This document shows positions 43,419 through 54,184 of a stretch of DNA of 64,000 bases, in pieces. Below the pieces are notes generated by a model that had not been told where the DNA came from, ran no database searches, and was given only the letters and a program-made list of their open reading frames with translations. A program made the translations under genes and the position numbers. Source of the DNA: Planctomycetota bacterium (lineage in GTDB: Bacteria; Planctomycetota; UBA1135; GCA-002686595); the NCBI GenBank assembly GCA_002683825.1, contig NYUD01000019.1, forward strand, positions 1 through 64,000. The letters are read 5' to 3'. Each line of letters starts with the position of its first letter. The stretch's first letter is position 1.

Positions 43419-44318
43419 GTGCGCCAAATCGCACTCGTCAACCAGAAAGGGGGCGTCGGGAAGACTACGACGACCGTAAACCTCGGCGCCGCCTTGGCGT
43501 TGGGGGGCAAGCGTGTCGTGCTTGTCGACCTCGATCCCCAGGCCAACCTCTCGCTGCACCTGGGATCGGTCGTCGGAAGCGGCGCCCCCTCCAGCTATCG
43601 CGTTCTCACCGCGCAATGTAGCTTTGCGGAAGCCCTCGTCGACACCTCGACCGACGGAATGAGGTTGATGCCGACCGACATCCACCTGTCCGGTGCCGAA
43701 CTCGAGCTCGCGGCGGCGCTCGGACGGGAGACCCTTCTCCGGGATGCGATCGAGGAGTGGTGCAAAGATGGCGAGCCGTGCGACTACCTGCTCTTCGATT
43801 GCCCTCCCAGCCTGGGGCTTCTGTCGATCAACGCCCTGTCGGCGGCGGACGAAGCGTTTCTCGTGGTGCAGACGGAGTTTTTTGCGTTGCAGGGCATGAG
43901 CAAACTGCTCGAGGTGATCGAACTCGTAAAGAAACGCATGAACCCGCGGCTGGAATGCACCGGGCTCATACCGTGCTTGTACGACAACCGTTTGAGGCTC
44001 GCGCGCGAGGTTCTGGGAGAGTTGCGCTCCTATTTCCCCGACCGCGTGTTCGCGACGACGATCGGGCAGAACGTCAAGCTTGCCGAATCGCCGAGTTTCG
44101 GAAAGACGATCTTCGAATACGCTCCGCAGTCCTCCGGTGCACGCGACTACACCGCCCTCGGGCAGGCCGTGCTCGCGATGGAAGAGATCGCTACCGAAAC
44201 GGAACCGGCCCAAAAACCGCGCGAGAAAACGGTCGATCTGCAACCCCACCAACCCTCCGCAGCTCCCCAGCCCAAGACGGCGGTGACCGACAGTCCTCTC
44301 CGGGAAAAAGGACCCTGA
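43419..44318 (+). CDS. parA: Chromosome-partitioning ATPase ParA (Soj)
   Basis: 299 residues. The deviant Walker A motif is NQKGGVGKTTTTVNLGAAL, with the A' motif VVLVDLDPQANLSLHLG and Walker B YLLFDCPPSLGLLSINAL. No N-terminal helix-turn-helix extension, so it is the short chromosomal Soj type. A Pro/Gln/Lys-rich tail (about 262-299) follows the conserved domain. The start is GTG at 43419. It precedes bshA and a cysteine desulfurase rather than parB, which is unusual. Confidence 0.94.
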   Translation: MRQIALVNQKGGVGKTTTTVNLGAALALGGKRVVLVDLDPQANLSLHLGSVVGSGAPSSYRVLTAQCSFAEALVDTSTDGMRLMPTDIHLSGAELELAAALGRETLLRDAIEEWCKDGEPCDYLLFDCPPSLGLLSINALSAADEAFLVVQTEFFALQGMSKLLEVIELVKKRMNPRLECTGLIPCLYDNRLRLAREVLGELRSYFPDRVFATTIGQNVKLAESPSFGKTIFEYAPQSSGARDYTALGQAVLAMEEIATETEPAQKPREKTVDLQPHQPSAAPQPKTAVTDSPLREKGP

Positions 44319-44343
44319 CGCCCGGGCCTCAACGAGGGTTTCC

Positions 44344-45534
44344 ATGGAACCGCGTCTCTCGATCGGAATCCTCTGCCACCCGACCTACGGCGGGTCGGGG
44401 GTGATCGCCTCCGAGCTCGCCCTGTCGCTGGCGGGCCGCGGGCACGCGGTCCACCTCTTCTCGCACCGTGTGCCGCCGCGCCTCGCTCGGTCGCCAGGCC
44501 CGGTCACGATGCATCGCTCCCAGGGCTTGCCGTACCCGCTCTTCTCATCGACACCGCACGACCTGGCGACCACCTCGAACATCCTGCGCGTGCACCGCTC
44601 CGAGGGCCTCGACCTCCTTCATGCGCACTATGCACTACCCCACGCGGTCTCCGCCGTGCTGGCCCAGTCCGCTGCCGGGGCAGACTCGTCGCTGAAGCCG
44701 CCGGCGGTCATAACGACCCTTCATGGCACCGATGTCACGATCGTGGGAAGCGATCCCTCGTACGCGCCGTTGACCCAGTACCTCATCGAGGCCTCCGATG
44801 TGGCCACGGCGGTTTCAAATTCCCTCGCCGCCCAAACCCGGGCCCATTTCTGTTTGGCCGCGAACCGAGGATGTGACATCGAAGTGGTGCCCAACTTCGT
44901 GGATACGGACCGTTTTCGTCCGCACGCAGGTGACCCCTCCGAAGGCGCTTCCTCCATCCACCCCCAACCCCACGCCGTTCACGTATCCAACTTCCGGGCC
45001 GTCAAACGCGTGCCCTGGTTGATCGAGGCTTTCGGCCGCGCCACCGAAGGCACCGATGCGACACTGACCCTGGTGGGGGACGGACCCGACCAACAGCAAG
45101 CCTTCCAACGCGCACGGGAGCTCGGCCTGGAGCGTCGCGTCTGCTTCCTGGGCGAGCGCGACGCTCTGCCCGAATTGCTCGCCCCGGCCGACGTCTTTCT
45201 GCTCACGAGTCGGGAAGAGTCCTTCGGCCTCTCCGCCCTGGAGGCCATGTCCTGTGGAACCCCGGTGGTCGCAACGGCCGTCGGCGGGGTCCCCGAGGTG
45301 GTTCTGGATGGTGAGACGGGCCTGCTCGCATCACCCGACGACCAGGTCGCCTACGCAGCCAAACTCAAGGGGCTGCTCTTCGATCGGCCGCGCGCCCGGA
45401 GCATGGGCCACGCCGCACGCAAGAGCGTCCTGGACCGATTCTCCCGCGATCGCATCGTCTCGCAGTACGAGGCGCTCTACCGCCGTGTCCTGGCACGACG
45501 GGAACAGGCGAACACCTGCGAGAAGGGCGGATGA
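44344..45534 (+). CDS. bshA: N-acetyl-alpha-D-glucosaminyl L-malate synthase BshA
   Basis: 396 residues, GT4-type glycosyltransferase. It joins GlcNAc to L-malate as the first step of bacillithiol synthesis. BshA signatures: SIGILCHPTYGGSGVIASEL at the start, HAHYALPHAVSAVL, VVPNFVDTDRF, HVSNFRAVKRVPWLIEAF, and the donor-site EESFGLSALEAMSCGTPVVA. It starts 25 bp after parA, and its stop overlaps the next gene (ATGA). Confidence 0.92.
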   Translation: MEPRLSIGILCHPTYGGSGVIASELALSLAGRGHAVHLFSHRVPPRLARSPGPVTMHRSQGLPYPLFSSTPHDLATTSNILRVHRSEGLDLLHAHYALPHAVSAVLAQSAAGADSSLKPPAVITTLHGTDVTIVGSDPSYAPLTQYLIEASDVATAVSNSLAAQTRAHFCLAANRGCDIEVVPNFVDTDRFRPHAGDPSEGASSIHPQPHAVHVSNFRAVKRVPWLIEAFGRATEGTDATLTLVGDGPDQQQAFQRARELGLERRVCFLGERDALPELLAPADVFLLTSREESFGLSALEAMSCGTPVVATAVGGVPEVVLDGETGLLASPDDQVAYAAKLKGLLFDRPRARSMGHAARKSVLDRFSRDRIVSQYEALYRRVLARREQANTCEKGG

Positions 45535-46697
45535 AACGGGTCTATCTCGACCACAACGCCACGACGCCGATGCGCCGGGCCGCACGCGAGGCGTTCGTGG
45601 AACTTACGGGCAAGTTAGCCGGCCATCCTTCGAGCCTTCACGCGGCCGGGCGCGCCTCCCGCGCGCTCATCGACGAAGCGCGCGTCCGGGTCGCCGAAAC
45701 CCTGGGCGCCGCCGAGGACGAGATTGTCTTTACCTCGGGCGCGACCGAGGCGAACAATCTGGCGCTCTTCGGAGCCCTGGAAGCTCGCGGCCCCGGCGCG
45801 GGTCTGGTGACCCTGGGGACCGAGCATTCCTCGGTCCTTGAACCGGCGCGGGCGTTGGCCCAGCGCGGCTTCAGTGTCCACCACTGCGCCGTGGACCGCA
45901 CGGGACTCCCGCTCCTGGAAGATTTCGAGCGCCTCCTTGGGGAGGAACGGGTGGACCTCATCTCGGTGTCGGTCGCAAACGGAGAGAACGGGGCCGTGCC
46001 CGAACTCGCCGCTCTCCTCGAACGGGTCTCACAGTTGGACGGACGGCGTCCACTGTTTCACACCGACGCCGCCCAGGCCCTGGGTCGCGTGCCGCTCGAC
46101 CTCGCGTGCATCGACCTCGCCTCGTTTTCTGCACACAAACTAGGCGGACCGGCGGGTGTCGGCGTCCTGTGGCGTCGTTCGGGAACGCCCCTGGTCCCGC
46201 GAACCTACGGGGGAGGACAGGAGGCCGCCCTGCGTCCGGGAACCGAGAACGCAGCAGCAATTTACGCGGCTTCCATCGCCATCGATCTCGCCGAAAACGG
46301 CCGCGAGCGCTATGCTGCGGGCACTGGAGGGCATACGCGCTTTCTGTGGAAGGGGATCCAGGCCGCCCTTCCCGGCGCGCGCCTTGTCGGGCCGCCGCTC
46401 GATTCGCGCCGGCGGCTCCCCAACACCTTGTGTTTCTCCATACCCGAAACGGACGGGCGCGTGCTCGTAACGCGTCTCGATCTTGCGGGAGTGGAAGCCT
46501 CAGCGGGCTCTGCCTGTGCTAGCGGTTCGGCCGAACCTTCACACGTCTTGCAAGCGATGGGATACGACGATGACACCGCGCGTTCGGGCCTTCGTTTGTC
46601 GCTCGGCAGAAACACAACGCGTGAAGATTGCAAGCGTGCACTAAGCATCCTGAAAAAACTCTTTGCACCGACGAACGCAAGTCGGGTGACGTCCTGA
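45531..46697 (+). CDS. Cysteine desulfurase (NifS/IscS family)
   Basis: 388 residues, fold-type I PLP enzyme. It has VYLDHNATTPMRRAAREAF, the cofactor region TSGATEANNLAL and GTEHSSVLEPA, the PLP Lys in FSAHKLGGPAGVGVLWRR, and the catalytic Cys loop SAGSACASGSAEPSHVL. It mobilises sulfur from cysteine for Fe-S clusters or thiolation, or selenium for SelD, a role that would matter if the predicted selenoprotein is real. Start codon overlaps the bshA stop; no iscU or other Fe-S gene follows. Confidence 0.93.
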   Translation: MKRVYLDHNATTPMRRAAREAFVELTGKLAGHPSSLHAAGRASRALIDEARVRVAETLGAAEDEIVFTSGATEANNLALFGALEARGPGAGLVTLGTEHSSVLEPARALAQRGFSVHHCAVDRTGLPLLEDFERLLGEERVDLISVSVANGENGAVPELAALLERVSQLDGRRPLFHTDAAQALGRVPLDLACIDLASFSAHKLGGPAGVGVLWRRSGTPLVPRTYGGGQEAALRPGTENAAAIYAASIAIDLAENGRERYAAGTGGHTRFLWKGIQAALPGARLVGPPLDSRRRLPNTLCFSIPETDGRVLVTRLDLAGVEASAGSACASGSAEPSHVLQAMGYDDDTARSGLRLSLGRNTTREDCKRALSILKKLFAPTNASRVTS

Positions 46698-46737
46698 TGC
46701 TTCACGAACAAGTACTAAGAGATTGCTAAGTCTCTCG

Positions 46738-46766
46738 TTGACGGTGCATCCTGATGGCCTTGTAAT
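46738..46766 (+). promoter_or_regulatory. Putative sigma-70 promoter of dnaA
   Basis: TTGACG at 46738-46743 (5 of 6 to consensus) and TGTAAT at 46761-46766 (5 of 6) are separated by exactly 17 bp. The predicted transcript start near 46773 gives a leader of about 210 nt before the dnaA ATG. The long leader is otherwise empty of a supported gene. Confidence 0.6.
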
Positions 46767-46984
46767 GCGCCGCGCTCGTCGACAAATGTTTGCCCGTGCG
46801 ACGCTTCGCGCAGGGGGTCACAGGGCATCTTCTCGCGAGCGAATGTAGGGCCGCAGCCGACTTTCAGCGACTTTGCCGGAACGGGCAGTGAACGCACTCG
46901 CCACTTACGGCGGTGGTCGCACCGTCTGTGCGGTTCGCGTTGCAACCTCGGTTGCCACAGCCGGTCGCAATGAGGGGTTCCAGT

Positions 46985-48493
46985 ATGCAGAGTTCAAACA
47001 CCGCCAAGTCAGGCTCTTCTCAGGAGCCCGGTCGTGAGTCACAGCCCCCCCAGTCCATGCAGACAGCGCAGCACGAGACGAGTGCGGCGCTACCGGAGCC
47101 CCATCACGTCGAACTCTGGAGGCGTCTCTGCATCGCGCTCCTGGAAGACATTCGGCGCGAGCAGTATGAAACCTGGTTTCGCCCCACGGCGGTCCGCAGC
47201 CTAGATCAAAATCGCCTCAGCATCGCCGTACAGAACGGTTTCTCGCGCGACTGGCTGCAGGAGTACTACCTCGAAACGGTCGTGAACACGGTCGAGAAGG
47301 TCCTCGGCCGCCGATTAGAGGTCGAATTCGTCGTCGATCCCGAGTGCGCAGCCGCCGGCGAGCGCGAAACGCCGGCTCCGTCGGCCGAAACGGAAGCCCC
47401 CAGCCCGCCGGAGGCCGCTCCCTCGAAGGCTCCTCCCGCGCTCCTGCCCAGCAGCGACGTCACGCTGAATCCGCGCTATCGTTTCGATGGCTTCGTCGTC
47501 GGCCCGTGCAACCGTTTCGCCTATGCCGCCTGTCAGGGTGTGGCCGAAAAACCCTCCCAGGCCTACAACCCGCTGTTCGTGCATGGGAGCGTGGGGCTGG
47601 GCAAGACCCACCTCTTGCAAAGCCTCTGCTACCACCTGCTCCAGCACACGCCGGAGACGCGAATCCTGTACCTCTCGTGTGAGACCTTCGTGAACCACTT
47701 CATCGGTGCCCTCGAGAACGGGAGCATCGACCGGTTTCGCAGCAAGTACCGCGATGTGGACATGCTCGTCGTCGACGACATACACCTGTTAGCTAACAAA
47801 GAGCGAACGCAGGAAGAGTTCTTCCACACCTTCAATTCACTCCATACGCGCGGCAAGCAGCTCGTACTCTCATCCGATTGCCCTCCGCTCGAGATTCCCA
47901 CACTGCACGCTCGCCTGGTGTCGCGCTTCAAGTGGGGCCTGGTCACCGAACTCGATCCTCCGTGCTACGAAACACGCCTGGCCATCCTCAGGCGCAAGAG
48001 CCGAGAACAGGGGCACGAGATTCCCGACGACGTGGCACGTTTTCTGGCCGACCGCATCGACACCAACATCCGCGAACTCGAGGGTGCGGTCACCAAGCTC
48101 CTCGGCTTCTGCGTGCTCAGTCAGAAGAAAATCACGCTCGAATCCGTCCGACAGTGCCTCCGTGAGCTCTTCACGGTCCGCAAAGGTCTTCCCTCAATCG
48201 AAGACATCATGAAGATTGTGGCCGACCGCTTCGGCGTGAAACAGGCCGAACTTCAGTCGCGGCGACGCACCCAGGCCATCGCCTATCCCCGCCAAATCGG
48301 GATGTATCTGGCGCGACAGATCACGCGCATGTCGCTCGAGGAGATCGGGGGTCACTTCGGGGGCCGAGACCACTCTACCGTGCTCTACGGCGTCCAGAAG
48401 ATCGCCCGCTTGACCAAGCAGGATGCACGCACGCTGACGCACGTCACCGAGCTGTCCCTGGAGCTGAGGGCCCACGACCCCGAATCTCCCTGA
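46985..48493 (+). CDS. dnaA: Chromosomal replication initiator protein DnaA
   Basis: 502 residues. The ATG at 46985 has GAGGGG about 8 nt upstream. An unconserved Ser/Gln/Pro-rich leader of about 40 residues leads to domain I (LWRRLCIALLEDIRREQYETWFRP). A Pro/Ala-rich domain II linker (about 130-160) leads to the AAA+ domain: Walker A HGSVGLGKTHLLQ, Walker B MLVVDDIHLLAN and the box VII Arg in IDTNIRELEGAVTKLL. Domain IV has the DnaA-box reading helix SLEEIGGHFGGRDHSTVLYG. Binds origin DnaA boxes and melts the DUE. Followed by dnaN, dciA and gyrB, as near many origins. Confidence 0.96.
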   Translation: MQSSNTAKSGSSQEPGRESQPPQSMQTAQHETSAALPEPHHVELWRRLCIALLEDIRREQYETWFRPTAVRSLDQNRLSIAVQNGFSRDWLQEYYLETVVNTVEKVLGRRLEVEFVVDPECAAAGERETPAPSAETEAPSPPEAAPSKAPPALLPSSDVTLNPRYRFDGFVVGPCNRFAYAACQGVAEKPSQAYNPLFVHGSVGLGKTHLLQSLCYHLLQHTPETRILYLSCETFVNHFIGALENGSIDRFRSKYRDVDMLVVDDIHLLANKERTQEEFFHTFNSLHTRGKQLVLSSDCPPLEIPTLHARLVSRFKWGLVTELDPPCYETRLAILRRKSREQGHEIPDDVARFLADRIDTNIRELEGAVTKLLGFCVLSQKKITLESVRQCLRELFTVRKGLPSIEDIMKIVADRFGVKQAELQSRRRTQAIAYPRQIGMYLARQITRMSLEEIGGHFGGRDHSTVLYGVQKIARLTKQDARTLTHVTELSLELRAHDPESP

Positions 48494-49028
48494 CAGGGGC
48501 ATTTCCGGCAATTTGCCTGCTCTCGGCCTCCGATCTTTCAGGACCGTATTAAGTCATAGGGAGGGCGCTGGGTCCGGCCAGGATGGTCTGGTAGGATTTT
48601 CCAGCTTCCGAATCCGCCCGAATCTGCGGGGGATGGGCAGCTCTCCGCCCCGTTTTTCCGTTCCTGGAAAAGCGTGGAAACCCCGTCGAAACCACCCCGT
48701 CTTTTGTGAACACACACCCTCGTTCTTCACGGGCTTTCCCGCCCCGCTCGGGCTCACCCCTGAGCCCTCCGGAAAGCGGTGCAAAGTTGCGCCCGGACTC
48801 CCGTGGTTCTGCACACGCCGCGCACCTTTCTCCACATCCCTCGATCCGCCGTTAGATCGTTGTGCAACCGAGAACTATGTGTCGTCCGGCCTACCCTTTT
48901 CCCCTTTCCGGTAGGTCCCTTATTAACATGACTAATCTTCATATTCAGGACCGGAGAGGCGCGCGACTCCCGTTCCCTTGTGGAGAAGTCCTCGAACACT
49001 TCGCGTCCAAGACAGAGGACGTCCTCCC
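48494..49028. other. 535-bp dnaA-dnaN intergenic region, candidate replication origin
   Basis: No supported gene; reading frames across it are Pro/Ser/Arg-rich and look like chance. It has two TTCTCCACA boxes in opposite orientation (48828-48836 plus; 48979-48987 as TGTGGAGAA), one mismatch from TTATCCACA, flanking a local AT-rich stretch (48919-48947). A weaker CGTGGAAAC is at 48673-48681. A C/G hairpin followed by GTTTTT (48627-48657) may terminate dnaA. The arrangement resembles an oriC with a DUE, but box number is low and the boxes are imperfect. Confidence 0.45.
48919..48947. promoter_or_regulatory. AT-rich stretch, candidate DNA unwinding element
   Basis: CTTATTAACATGACTAATCT and the following TCATATTC make the only markedly AT-rich stretch in this otherwise very GC-rich intergenic region. 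It lies between two DnaA-box-like sites. It could equally be the core promoter of dnaN. Confidence 0.4.
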
Positions 49029-50141
49029 ATGAAGGTTCTATGTGAACGTGAGACTTTGCGTGAAGCGTTGACGATCGCCACGAGTGTCATTCCCAACAAG
49101 AGCACCCGACCGGCGGTTGAAAACGTCTTCGTGAGAGCGGACGGGGATGCGCTCGAGTTGGTCGGAACCGATCTCGACGTCGCCGTGCGATACAGAGTCG
49201 ACAACGTCAAACTTGAGGAGCCTGGGACGGCCCTCGTGCCTGCCCGTGTCGCCTCCGACTTTGTGCGCGACCTCTCGGGCGAGACCGTGCGTCTCGGTTC
49301 CCAGGGTTCCAGCTTCCTCATCGAGAGTGAGGACGAACGCTGCGAGCTGACCACCATCGACCCGGACGAGTTTCCCGGCGTTTCCCAATTTGGAGAAGGC
49401 GAACAGGGGTCCGTCTCGGTTCTCGGAGCGACATTCAGTCGGCTCGTGTCACGCACGAGTTTCGCCGCCGCACGGGAGGCGGGTCGCTACGCGATGCACG
49501 GTATCCTTGTGGTGATCGAGGACGACGAGCTGCGGATGATCGCAACCGATGGGCGGCGCCTGGCCCTGGCCTCGGCGACCATCGACCGCAACGGCGAGCC
49601 GCTGAACCAAGGACCGGCTATCGTGCCTACCAAGGCCATGCAGCTTTTTTGCCGGGTGATCGATGACCCCACCGAAATGGTGGAGATTCACTTCGGTGAG
49701 AATATCTTCGGCCTACGCACCTCCAAGGCCGAGGTCTTCGCACGCCTGATCGACGGCGACTTCCCGCGCTATTCAGCTGTGGTTCCCTCTTCGACCGAAA
49801 ACCTCGTGGAGGCAGACGCAGTTACATTTGGCAAGAAACTCAAGTTGGTCGCGAACGTCACCAGTGTTGACACGCGGGCCGTGCGTATCTCGCTTGAGCC
49901 CGGTCAGATGAAGATTTTAGGTCGTTCGGACTCAACGGGAGAAGCGACGGCCCAACTCGCTATTCAATACGACGGCGACCCCGTGGACATCGTCTTCAAT
50001 CCAGACTACCTCATTGACGGAATCAAGAACTGCGAGACCGACGTGCTCCGCCTCGAATTCAACCAGCGCAACACGCCAGGCAAGTTCACCCTTGGGGAGA
50101 ACTATACCTACATCGTGATGCCGATCACCGTCGACACCTAG
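49029..50141 (+). CDS. dnaN: DNA polymerase III beta subunit (sliding clamp)
   Basis: 370 residues, the usual length, from the ATG at 49029 (MKVLCERETLREALTIATSV). Three topologically similar clamp domains are recognisable: RPAVENVFVRADGDALELVGTD in the first, LRMIATDGRRLALA in the second and the C-terminal NYTYIVMPI end (family MPM/VMPI-type). It tethers the replicative polymerase to DNA. A longer upstream start was rejected because it lacks homologous sequence. Located between the candidate origin and dciA. Confidence 0.96.
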   Translation: MKVLCERETLREALTIATSVIPNKSTRPAVENVFVRADGDALELVGTDLDVAVRYRVDNVKLEEPGTALVPARVASDFVRDLSGETVRLGSQGSSFLIESEDERCELTTIDPDEFPGVSQFGEGEQGSVSVLGATFSRLVSRTSFAAAREAGRYAMHGILVVIEDDELRMIATDGRRLALASATIDRNGEPLNQGPAIVPTKAMQLFCRVIDDPTEMVEIHFGENIFGLRTSKAEVFARLIDGDFPRYSAVVPSSTENLVEADAVTFGKKLKLVANVTSVDTRAVRISLEPGQMKILGRSDSTGEATAQLAIQYDGDPVDIVFNPDYLIDGIKNCETDVLRLEFNQRNTPGKFTLGENYTYIVMPITVDT

Positions 50142-50147
50142 AATCAC

Positions 50148-50456
50148 GTGACGACCAAGCGCGGCGGAATGGTGGCTTTGGAGGACGCGATACACGCGTT
50201 CCTCAGGGAAAAGAGGGTGCGGGTGACATCTGCCTACACCCGGGTGGCTGATGCTTGGTCCAAGAATCTGAATGCCGTAGAAAGAGCACACGCCACTCCC
50301 GTGAAATTCTTCCGGGGCACCTTGACCGTGGAGGTTGAGTCCGGCGTGTTTCTGCACGAGCTAAAGAACATCAAGAACGAAAAATACAGGCAACAGGCAA
50401 ACCAGGACCTTGGGCAGGAGTCCATTCGCAAGGTTTCGTTTCGCCTGAAGGGCTAG
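50148..50456 (+). CDS. dciA: DciA-type (DUF721) protein
   Basis: 102 residues. Small basic DUF721/DciA protein, thought to load or operate with the DnaB helicase in bacteria lacking DnaC/DnaI. It has VADAWSKNLNAVERAHATPVKFFRGTLTVEVESGVFLHEL, here described by its positions 33-72, in agreement with the family's W..H..P.....G.L.V.V pattern, and a C-terminal Gln/Lys-rich helix. The GTG at 50148 begins 6 bp after dnaN; an ATG at 50169 is an alternative. Position between dnaN and gyrB supports the call. Confidence 0.88.
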   Translation: MTTKRGGMVALEDAIHAFLREKRVRVTSAYTRVADAWSKNLNAVERAHATPVKFFRGTLTVEVESGVFLHELKNIKNEKYRQQANQDLGQESIRKVSFRLKG

Positions 50457-52949
<2,493 letters not shown>

Positions 52950-53096
52950 CGACACGTCTTGTGTCAACGTAGGTGTAGGGAAGAATTTTCTTTCCCTGGT
53001 GGGCCCGACCCTTTGTGAAGCGAGGGTGCAGCCGGGGAATGCAGCCGGCCGATAGGGGAACTGAAGCCGCCCTCAAGGCGCTCAGAGGCCCCCCAA

Positions 53097-53702
53097 TTGA
53101 AGAGCACGCACCGCAGATTCGACTACGTCAGGTTCGGTGAAGCGTTCGAGGAACGCGGACTCGTGGATTCGAAGACGCTCGATCACGTTTTGGCTCAGAG
53201 CCAGGCCACGCGAACACTACTGCCGGAAATCCTCGTCGTAGAGAATCTGGTGTCGGATTGGGAGGTTTCTCGCGTCGCATGCGAGCTCTACCACCTGCCT
53301 TTCCTGACGGTGGATCTGTATGAGCCCAACAAGGATGTGCTGGGTGAGTTCGATCCGAGCTTCCTGCGCCAGTTTGCGCTGATTCCACTCGATCGCTACG
53401 GCGACCTGCTCACCGTCGTGATGCCCGGTCTCGTACCTTCCGATGTACTGGAGAGTTTGCGGTTGACGCCCACGATGAAATTGCTGCCCGTGGTCGGCTC
53501 TGTTCTGAGCAACCGCCGCTGGTTGAACGAGCACATCCCGGGGGCTGCGACCATTGCCGTCGAGGGTGTGGTCCCGGCCCTGCCCTTCGACACGACCTTG
53601 GAAGATGAGGACGTCAACGGTTCCGGAGAGGAATGGTTGAATATTTTCGACCAGGCCGACGAAGCCGTTCAGCTCGACCTCAAGGAGAATCAGAACCCCT
53701 AG
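53097..53702 (+). CDS. Stand-alone MshEN/GspE-N-type domain protein
   Basis: 201 residues. It resembles the N-terminal domain of type II secretion/type IV pilus ATPases (GspE/PilB, MshEN): FGEAFEERGLVDSKTLDHVL, LPEILVVENLVSDWEVSRVACELYHLPFLTVDLYEP (positions 42-78), FLRQFALIPLDRYGDLLTVVM and SDVLESLRL. Such domains bind c-di-GMP or partner subunits. There is no ATPase domain after it, only an acidic tail ending in NQNP. The start is TTG at 53097. Isolated between gyrB and convergent tatA-like gene, so an adaptor or sensor role is possible. Confidence 0.7.
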   Translation: MKSTHRRFDYVRFGEAFEERGLVDSKTLDHVLAQSQATRTLLPEILVVENLVSDWEVSRVACELYHLPFLTVDLYEPNKDVLGEFDPSFLRQFALIPLDRYGDLLTVVMPGLVPSDVLESLRLTPTMKLLPVVGSVLSNRRWLNEHIPGAATIAVEGVVPALPFDTTLEDEDVNGSGEEWLNIFDQADEAVQLDLKENQNP

Positions 53703-53831
53703 CGCTAGATCCTGGCGGGACGTCGCCTCGGACGGATCGGTATGTGGAGATTCGCCTGGCCGGCTTGGCGGAAGAGCGATGCGAGGCCCTGAACTCGATT
53801 CACTTGCCAACTTCCGGGGTGACCTGGAAGC

Positions 53832-54143
53832 CTAGTCTGAGCCAGGCTCATCGGGCTCGGCCGCTTTTGGAAGGGACTCCTGCTCGACCTTCTCGGCCTT
53901 GACTTCCTCCGCAGCGCGGGCTTCCGCCGCCCACGCGGCTTGACGAACGGTGCGTTCGACGTTGCGGATCTCTCGATCGATACCCGATTCGCGGCGCAGG
54001 TCGTACATCGACTGGCGTAGCCGCCGCAGTTGGTATAGGAGGCGGCCGGCAACCTGGGGTAGGCGCCTCCCAAAAACGACCACCGCGAGCGCGACGATGA
54101 CCAGGATCTCGAGGGGGGCCAGGTTGCCGATGAATCCAAGCAT
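53832..54143 (-). CDS. Twin-arginine translocase subunit TatA/TatB-like
   Basis: 103 residues. There is an N-terminal membrane helix preceded by a short N-out segment (MLGFIGNLAPLEILVIVALAVVVFG positions 1-25), a hinge VFGRRLPQVAGRLLYQLRRL and an amphipathic charged helix, followed by an acidic/Ala-rich tail. This is the TatA/TatB pattern. The distinction is not certain: the long helical tail favours TatB, while the FG(R/P)-x-x-LP hinge is common to both. No tatC is adjacent. It is the downstream neighbour of the LptC/A/D-like gene (41 bp), same strand. Confidence 0.8.
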   Translation of the reverse strand: MLGFIGNLAPLEILVIVALAVVVFGRRLPQVAGRLLYQLRRLRQSMYDLRRESGIDREIRNVERTVRQAAWAAEARAAEEVKAEKVEQESLPKAAEPDEPGSD

Positions 54144-54184
54144 CCCGTCAGCCTAGCAGGGCAGGGGGTTAGAGAGCGTGGAAA

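Noticed and set aside
48513-48914. 133-residue frame in the dnaA-dnaN gap
   Set aside because: Pro/Ser/Arg/Phe-rich with no motif, overlapping the candidate origin.
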